Below, piece by piece: positions 57,642 through 64,000 of a stretch of DNA of 64,000 nucleotides. The notes below the pieces were generated by a model that was not told the DNA's origin, did no database searches, and was given only the letters and a program-made list of their open reading frames with translations. Position numbers and translations under genes: made by a program. Position 1 is the stretch's first letter, and each line of letters begins with the position of its first letter. Source of the stretch: Hyaloperonospora brassicae (Eukaryota > Oomycota > Peronosporomycetes > Peronosporales > Peronosporaceae); contig CANTFL010001416.1 of the NCBI GenBank assembly GCA_947650285.1, forward strand, positions 62,001-126,000. Direction: 5' to 3'.

Positions 57642-60219
57642 AACCTGTAACTATTTTCGATCTCCGTCACTCAGCTTCTCCTCACCCCGTTCTTCTTTAG
57701 ACACAGATTTAAGACCAGAGATGGCGAGAGTATGCGACCAGCTTCGTTCCTATGCTCTCAGAGTTTAGCTTGACAAAGTTTCCGCGAAGTTGTAGGACCT
57801 AAAGTCCAACAAATTTTATTGATTTTGGCTCGCGGCGAGCCAGATTTTACCCCCCCCCCAATCCCCCGGGTTGACTTATTTATCTCGATTTTATCGAAAT
57901 TTTTCACATGCAACCCTAGTAAATAGTAGATGAATTTGCGTAAAAGTACCACTTTTGCAGTTTAAAAAGTGCAAAAATGGCTGTCGTCGCCCTTAACGGC
58001 ATTGTTTTGCCTGTTTATGTCCTCTACTCACTGAAACGACGAATTCATTATCCAAATCCATCAAACACATGACATTTTGCCAAAGCTATTGCAAAGCACA
58101 ATAATTGGCAGCATTTAAAACGTTCACATCCGTTAAACGTAACTTGGAACTTTACAATGCAACCGATCCTTCTTTACGGCGTATTCGGCGGCCTTCCTAG
58201 TCAGGATCATGCGTTATACGTCCATGTCTTATAAGCACTTTCGAGCATAACGGCGGAAAGTATTGAGAGAGAAACAAGCGATTTTAGGGTCATGTGCTCG
58301 AGGTCTTTTTCGAGCATGCCATTTGATCCTCCTCAAAACAATTCGATGAAGGTCGGTTTGCACTATATCCTAGCGTTTGTAGTGCGACAGCAGACCGCAG
58401 TGACAGTCTTTCTCCAAGGCCCGTTTTGGCTGATAATCTCCCATTAATTATAAATGACACTGCAGTCGCAGCAACTGCCCTCATAACCTGCAAGTGCCGT
58501 GGCCATTTGTTGGGGCACGGCATGCTGGTAATTGTTGACTTATTCGTACATTTATTGGAGTTTCAAACGTGCTAAAGATGTGCTTATCGTGTGCGAAGGG
58601 AGCGTTGAAATAGGCGTTTCCGGTTGCAAAACGGCGAAAAATATAAAGCTTTCATTTTCAAACTTGATCGCCGATAAGATTGCTACATGTTATAGGTGGT
58701 GTGCACCTTACAAGTAAGAAACCATTTGCTGAAGTAGGAGGTAATTTCTTACTCGTGTGTTAGTGTTGACAGGCTATGCTAAGTATAAATTGAACCATAC
58801 GAAGTGATGATTACATTTTTTGCAAAGTGACGATCACACTTACAGAAATGAATTCTTCTACAGCATAGCCTGCGCAAAGTTATCAGTTAGTTTATCGACC
58901 AATTCACCAGTGTCCATATTTTACCTAAACTAAGATTGCACGATTACAAATAAGTATTTGGTGTCACAGATCTAGAAATTGGCAAGTCGTTAATCAATCT
59001 CCAGCGACGCCCAGTGATACTTTTACCCTCCACTTCTAGCAGATGGCCTCTCTCCCGGATAAAACTTCCCTTTGCTATAAAAACGCTGCAAAAATCACAT
59101 GTATGATTCTTAGTTCACCCTTGATAAATGTATCGTCCCAGTACGCGTTATGTGTGGATATAGTCTGGTGTAGCAGAACGATCCCGCTTCATGTAAGTAT
59201 TGCTACATTGTGCAATAGTAAAAGCAATGTTACTTATTACCACGCTGATTCAAATAGGAGGACTACGCCAAACCTCTAATCAGCTAAGAAAAAACCCGGC
59301 TCGGGCCAACTTCAAATTCGAAAAATTCGAGCTTTCTAGCGTTAATGATGGGGTAAGGTACCTCTGTATTTACTTAGAAGAATACAATAGCAGTTCAATC
59401 TCTACTGATTAGTCAGCAAATTATGAGGATAAAACGCCCTCGGTCGCGGCGGGACAGACGACCGACCCGCTGTCACAGCAGCAGCATCAGTAGCAGTTGA
59501 TTTCTGGAAAGGTAGAGACGACGATGTAGCGACCGACTGCCAGCAGTAGTACTCCTTAGTAATGATAGAAAGTAGAAGTCATCGTTGCAGTCCTCCCCAC
59601 CGCCACTAGCATTGTTTCCAATATCAAAAGCATCAACACACCGAAGTGAAGAATTGCAGCAGCAGCCACCACCACAACACCCGACGGAGTGGTGAGGTAA
59701 CGATCCACCATTATAACGTATATTCACCACGAAGATATAAGTGGAGAAGGATAAGTATGACAGCCGTATAATGGTAGATGTAGAGAAAAGTGGCGCAAAG
59801 TAGCATAGTATTACGAATCATTAAGGGCTTAGCTCATCATGCAGCCCATCATACTAACAGCAGCAGTAAATAAGGTGTAACTGTTCGCCATCAAGCTTGT
59901 AGAGATTTTGTAGACTTTGATCTTACTTTGCTTGAAGAATACCCTCTAAAGAAAAGCCTATCAAGCCCGCACGATTGTCATCCTTTTTTCAACTGACGAT
60001 TGATAAGTTTGACTCGGATGTGGAAATGCCTGTGAAGACACTTGCTAAGCCTTCATCATATTCAGTGAGTGAGAAAAATCTGGTGTTGAGGCCACAGGTC
60101 GCCCGGATTTGTTTGAACGAGAATAGAAATATAATATACTCTTCTGTAGTTGCAACTGCTGGAAGTTGACATTTCGGATGTAGCCGCGGACTGAGTGTAC
60201 ACCGGTGCTAAGTAGTGCT
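57642..60219. other. No supported gene; AT-rich
   Basis: Short frames only. A C9 run is at about 57851-57859. Minus-strand translation of 60220-59450 continues, with many stops, from the hAT remnant and may be its tail. CAG/CCA triplet patches near 59475-59500 and 59660-59690 are short. Confidence 0.4.
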
Positions 60220-61800
60220 GATTTAGCATATGTGTGAGGATGTTCTAGAAGTTGCTCAGCATAGGTATTCGTGTGGCTGTGGCGGAGGTCGCAGCACTGA
60301 GGCAGTTCACTTTTGACCAGTTAGCCACTGTGGAGGCCCCCGGTGGGAGGCAGAAACGCGTCTGCCACGCTTCCTATTACGAGCCTTTTGTCATACGTTC
60401 TTCTATTCTACCAGCACCTGCATCGCTGCTTCGTATATTCCTTTTTTCCTTTCTCTCTCATGTTTTGAGCCTGCGTTTAACCTCGCCATCTGTATCTTCT
60501 GCCAGTTTGGTCTTTTTAAACTCTATCTCCACGACTTTCAGCAATGCTCTAAGGTGTAAGCACTCAAAGCTCGTCTTGTGTTCCGCAAGGATCACGTTTC
60601 AGTTGAAGGGATTCGAATTACAGCACCTGCGGAAGAGCAAAAGGCAGGCACTTATTTCCATTTTTCTCAGTCACGATAGAACGTATCTGGTCAGCATCCA
60701 TTTGCCATCATTGTGCCTGGATCAACTAAGATATGCCTGAAATCCGCGGCACCATCGTTTGCTTGTAATAAGATCTTTTGGAGCGCCGGCCTTGAAATTA
60801 CCTTGGTCATCAACAAATTTCCAATTCGAAGATAACTGCAATATGTACCGGCCATTAAATGCGAAGGTTTTTTTAGATCCGTGCCTGACAGAACCAACCT
60901 TCTCAGATCATCAACCGAGATATTACTCGTATTCTCCTTATCTCCATACGCACGATAAGGGCCGAGAGATCTTGCACCTCTTTATTTTGATTATCAACAA
61001 GAGATTGTATTCCTTGCAGCTTCCTGAAGATCATATTGACTTTTATTCATCAGACAGTTGACAAAATGAGTGACAATCCACCAGCTCAGTTGCGGACTGC
61101 AAGCCGCCTTCTCTGTTGTGAAGTATGAAATAGCAGCATGCATGTGCTTGCAGAATCAGTTCGCTGTCTGCTTTTATCACGATCCATCGAGTTGAGCTCA
61201 GGTTCTAACATTTCGTCTTGGTTGGTTGTATCAAATTTGTCGCCGGCGAAGTTAGCCAATGAGTGCAGTCGAAATCGTTAAGAACTTAACCGCAAACAAG
61301 GCTTTGAAGAGCCGTTTGATCACAAAGACAAGCGGATGGGCTCAATATTAAAGCCGAACCAAGCCATCTTCTACATTTCTTTCAAGCCTTCTGACAAGGA
61401 CAGCAATTCCGCCATTCATATTTCTAGCCCCATCGGTGGCCACTCCGATCATTTGAGAAGACCAAGTAGGAAAAGCAGAACTCAGCATATTTACGAGAAC
61501 TCGATACATCTCTTCCTAGTGTGCCTCTCAAAGTATGGCAGAGCGACCAAGTGAAAGTTGAAAAGCTCTTTTTCAAGGCTAACCGTGTCCTGACATCCAG
61601 TTAGGAAATTGCGTGTTGAATGGACGAATACACGAATATCGAGAAGCCCACACGTAATTGTAGAACGTCGGATGGCCTTGTATAGTTTTCTGCCACTTTG
61701 AACCGTTCCATCTAACAACTTTGTACTGGTGTGGAAAGTCGACGCTGGCAGGGCCAAATACTTTACTGTAATGCCTCATCATGCTTTTGGTCACCTAAAA
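60220..61800 (-). mobile_element. hAT-like transposase, decayed
   Basis: The minus strand, 61794-61579, reads KVFGPASVDFPHQYKVVRWN and WQKTIQGHPTFYNYVWASRY. 61600-61491 gives FHLVALPYFERHTRKRCIEF. Further down, about 61460-61395, comes MIGVATDGARNMNGGIAVLV, which contains the T/S-D-G-A-x-N-M block of hAT-superfamily catalytic domains. A frame near 61090-61060 reads AACSPQLSWWIVTHFV, another conserved Trp block, and the relic can be followed to about 60220 (PPTGGLHSG, LVKSELPQCCDLRHS). It is shifted and stopped many times. A zinc finger, terminal inverted repeats and an 8-bp target duplication were not found. Confidence 0.6.
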
Positions 61801-61882
61801 TGAGATCTCCACACTCGCATGGCGGACAATAATCTTCTTCTGGAGCTCGTTGCGGACAGACACTTGATAAAGTTACCTTAGG

Positions 61883-63082
61883 TGTAACGGGGTAGCCCGT
61901 TACATGAAATTGTCATCAAGGATAAAATGACAATAAAGAATATAACGTTGAATATTATTTTAAAAATATCACAAAGCATGGTGATAATGTTGGGATGACC
62001 GAAGGGTCTACTCATTGGTTAATATCGTGATGATATCAACCCACCAATCGCTGCTGGACGTGCGCAATGGGTGGTGAGTAGACGTCATTTTACGTTTATT
62101 AGGTTAGTATAATTAAGTCAGGACAAACACAGACACAAGAGTCAGAGGACGTAATTATATCAATGACATTTTTTTCTTTGACCGCGACTATAGCCTTCTC
62201 CTTAGTCGCTCTATCTTCCTCTGTGTAGTTCTACACTTAGCAGGACACTGACTATCACTGCAGTCAGTCATAGTAAACTCCGTACTGGTTGAACAGTACG
62301 TAGTCATCGGTGCATCGTTACATTGGGAGTCCTTTTCACTCCAGCCTTGGAAAAAGATAGAACTCGCATTATAGCAGCTGATATAGTCCATATAGCAGCC
62401 TGTGAGGCCTCTACAGCTTGTCTAGTCCCGCAGCTTCAATTTCGTTCCAATTATCGTTTCGATTCCACAACTTCACTCTCGTTCCCATCAATATTAAGAG
62501 GGTGAGGCAAAACTTCCATCTTCATCTTTTGACCCCGCTTCTTCCTTTTCATCGAACAACAACTCTGCAATAATGGTATCGACTTCTTATCCCTTGACTT
62601 GGATGATAGAGAGTTTTGGTTTCTTAATTTCTAAATGAGACCGCATGTGGGGCACTTCTTACCTCGTACATGAATACTAGCACGGAGTCAACTTTGCTGA
62701 CGACAGTGAAGGTCAGTGCCCTGCTAGATGTAAGCACTATACAGAGGAAGGGCTAAACAACTAAGATAAGGCTCAAGTTGTTGGAAAAAGTAAAACTGTT
62801 ATTTTATACAATAAAGTCCAATTACTCTTGTTCTCTGTTTCGACCTGACTTAATTATGTTAATCTAACTAAACGTATGATGACGTCTACTCACCACCCAT
62901 TGCGCGCGTCTAGTAAGCGATTGTTGGGTTGATTTCATCACAATACCAACCAACGAGTAGACCCTTCGGTCATCTCAATAATATCACTATAATAAGTGAT
63001 ATCGTTAAAAGAATATTCAACAAAGTGTTCGTTATTACTATTTCGCACAATGGTGATTTCATGTAACGGGTACCCCGTTACA
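61883..63082. mobile_element. Inverted-repeat structure with arms of about 240-250 bp
   Basis: The left arm (61883 to about 62130) starts TGTAACGGGGTAGCCCGTTA. The right arm (about 62845-63082), read on the minus strand, starts TGTAACGGGGTACCCGTTAC. Both share GATGACCGAAGGGTCTACTC (61994-62013, and 62955-62974 inverted), the 53-base dispersed core, and TAATTAAGTCAG. The arms are about 80 percent alike by eye. The 700-base interior has no recognisable gene. It is either a non-autonomous TIR element or two solo LTRs of one family in opposite orientation. Arm length, 22-base terminal palindromes and the recurrence of these ends elsewhere favour LTR origin. Confidence 0.65.
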
Positions 63083-64000
63083 CAGCAGATGTTACACAAA
63101 TCGGGCCTTTATCCCAGCAAGATAGGTCTTCTTATGATCGTTTAATTATGTCTAATATTCAGATCATCGTAACTCATGCTAAGTCTTTGGTGCTGCGTGT
63201 AGATCTCTTTCGATATAAGGCATGCGGAAGAACTTGTTTGTTGATCGCTTGGCGCGCTTCCTGTTGTCGCCACCTTCTGTGTAGTAAGATGTTTGTCGCT
63301 ATTAGGAGTACAGCCTTTCCTACTGAAGGAGTGGCAGTACTGACATCTTTCATATAGCACTACCATGATTATTGGACACCGCTCGCTTATTGCCAGACCA
63401 TAGAGCCATTCACGGCTTTTTTCTGAACGGCGTGTATCTGTTTTTCGTATTTAGACTACTACTACTCCGCGCAGCAGCCGTCTTCAATCCTCTTTTTAAC
63501 GTTGTTGTTTCTTTTTCGGTCCCCATCATATATCCCCCGTTTTTCAAAACGCTTCATCTGTTAGATGTTGTTATGTGCACTCATGCAAAGGACGTAGGAG
63601 ATAAAAGTGAAATGTATTGAGAGTTAAGAACTACCTTCGTCAACACTACGATATGCATGACCAGAAACGGAAACTGCAACTTGACCATATCGAGTCACTC
63701 ATGGTGTCCCGTCTCTTCCTGTCCCATGTGACAGTATGTCACATGGCGACCGTCTCTCACAGTCCCATGTGTCAACCTGTCACATATCGACCGTCTCTCT
63801 TCGTCCCATCGTGGTCCCACTTGTCACGTCGTGTGATAATCAGCCAATCAGGTGACACTGTCCCATGGTATCGCACTTGAACCTTGAAACCTGTCAAACA
63901 CGATCGTTTCTAGCACTTCTCCTCGATATTAGCCTGTGTGGCCTTCAACTTGAGCATCTTACGCAATTCTTCCATCCGTGGAGCTTCCATCTACTTGGTC
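63083..64000. other. No supported gene; one perfect hairpin
   Basis: Open frames do not exceed 87 residues and have no motif. At 63724-63746 CCATGTGACA and TGTCACATGG form a perfect 10-bp hairpin with a 3-base loop. Around it, fragments of GTCCCATGTG and CGACCGTCTCT recur two or three times between 63700 and 63815, a loose tandem array. Confidence 0.45.

Noticed and set aside
60252..60740. Plus-strand frame of 162 residues with a hydrophobic stretch, possibly secreted
   Set aside because: It is antisense to the hAT-like remnant and has no motif.
1..64000. RxLR or CRN effector genes, CRISPR arrays, rRNA genes
   Set aside because: No signal-peptide-plus-RxLR frame, no LFLAK-type start, no regularly spaced repeat array and no rRNA-like sequence was seen.

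Overview
The window looks like nuclear DNA of an oomycete, most likely Peronosporales (Phytophthora or a downy mildew). The evidence is: short GT-AG introns of about 58-154 bp; a mitochondrial-type leuA-class 2-isopropylmalate synthase; two copies of an oomycete-typical Cys/His basic motif protein; and decayed Ty3/gypsy, LINE, hAT and Crypton-like tyrosine-recombinase elements of kinds common in these genomes. No species call is possible from sequence alone.

The layout alternates GC-rich genic blocks with AT-rich, repeat-filled blocks. Block 1 (1-4040) holds the 3' part of a chromatin gene with a replication-foci (RFD) domain and a small five-exon PX-domain gene, both on the minus strand. From 4041 to 19459 there is no confident host gene. 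This stretch holds a decayed Ty3/gypsy element on the minus strand (about 12600-15838) with zinc knuckle, reverse transcriptase and RNase H remnants, a palindromic LTR-type terminus, and a strange homopolymer block. Block 2 (19460-29221) carries a large P4-ATPase lipid flippase on the plus strand, a 5'-truncated LINE and the leucine-pathway gene on the minus strand. From 29222 to 47770 the DNA is AT-rich and gene-poor, with a decayed LINE (39660-42760, minus) and a Crypton-like tyrosine recombinase (about 44390-46322, minus). Block 3 (47771-55061) is the densest: a second PX protein, a compact bromodomain-NET protein, and two tandem paralogues with the Cys/His basic motif, set among micro- and minisatellites. 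From 55062 to the end are one possible small spliced gene (57095-57641), a decayed hAT transposase (60220-61800) and an inverted-repeat structure (61883-63082) whose arms end in a palindrome that recurs in the window.

The genes do not form a single pathway. Two (the RFD protein and the bromodomain-NET protein) are chromatin-associated, two (the PX proteins) and the flippase act at membranes and phospholipids, one is biosynthetic, and the twin Cys/His proteins look regulatory. All functions are inferred from domains read by eye; no database search was run. Intron boundaries were placed by hand from GT/AG sites and reading-frame phase.
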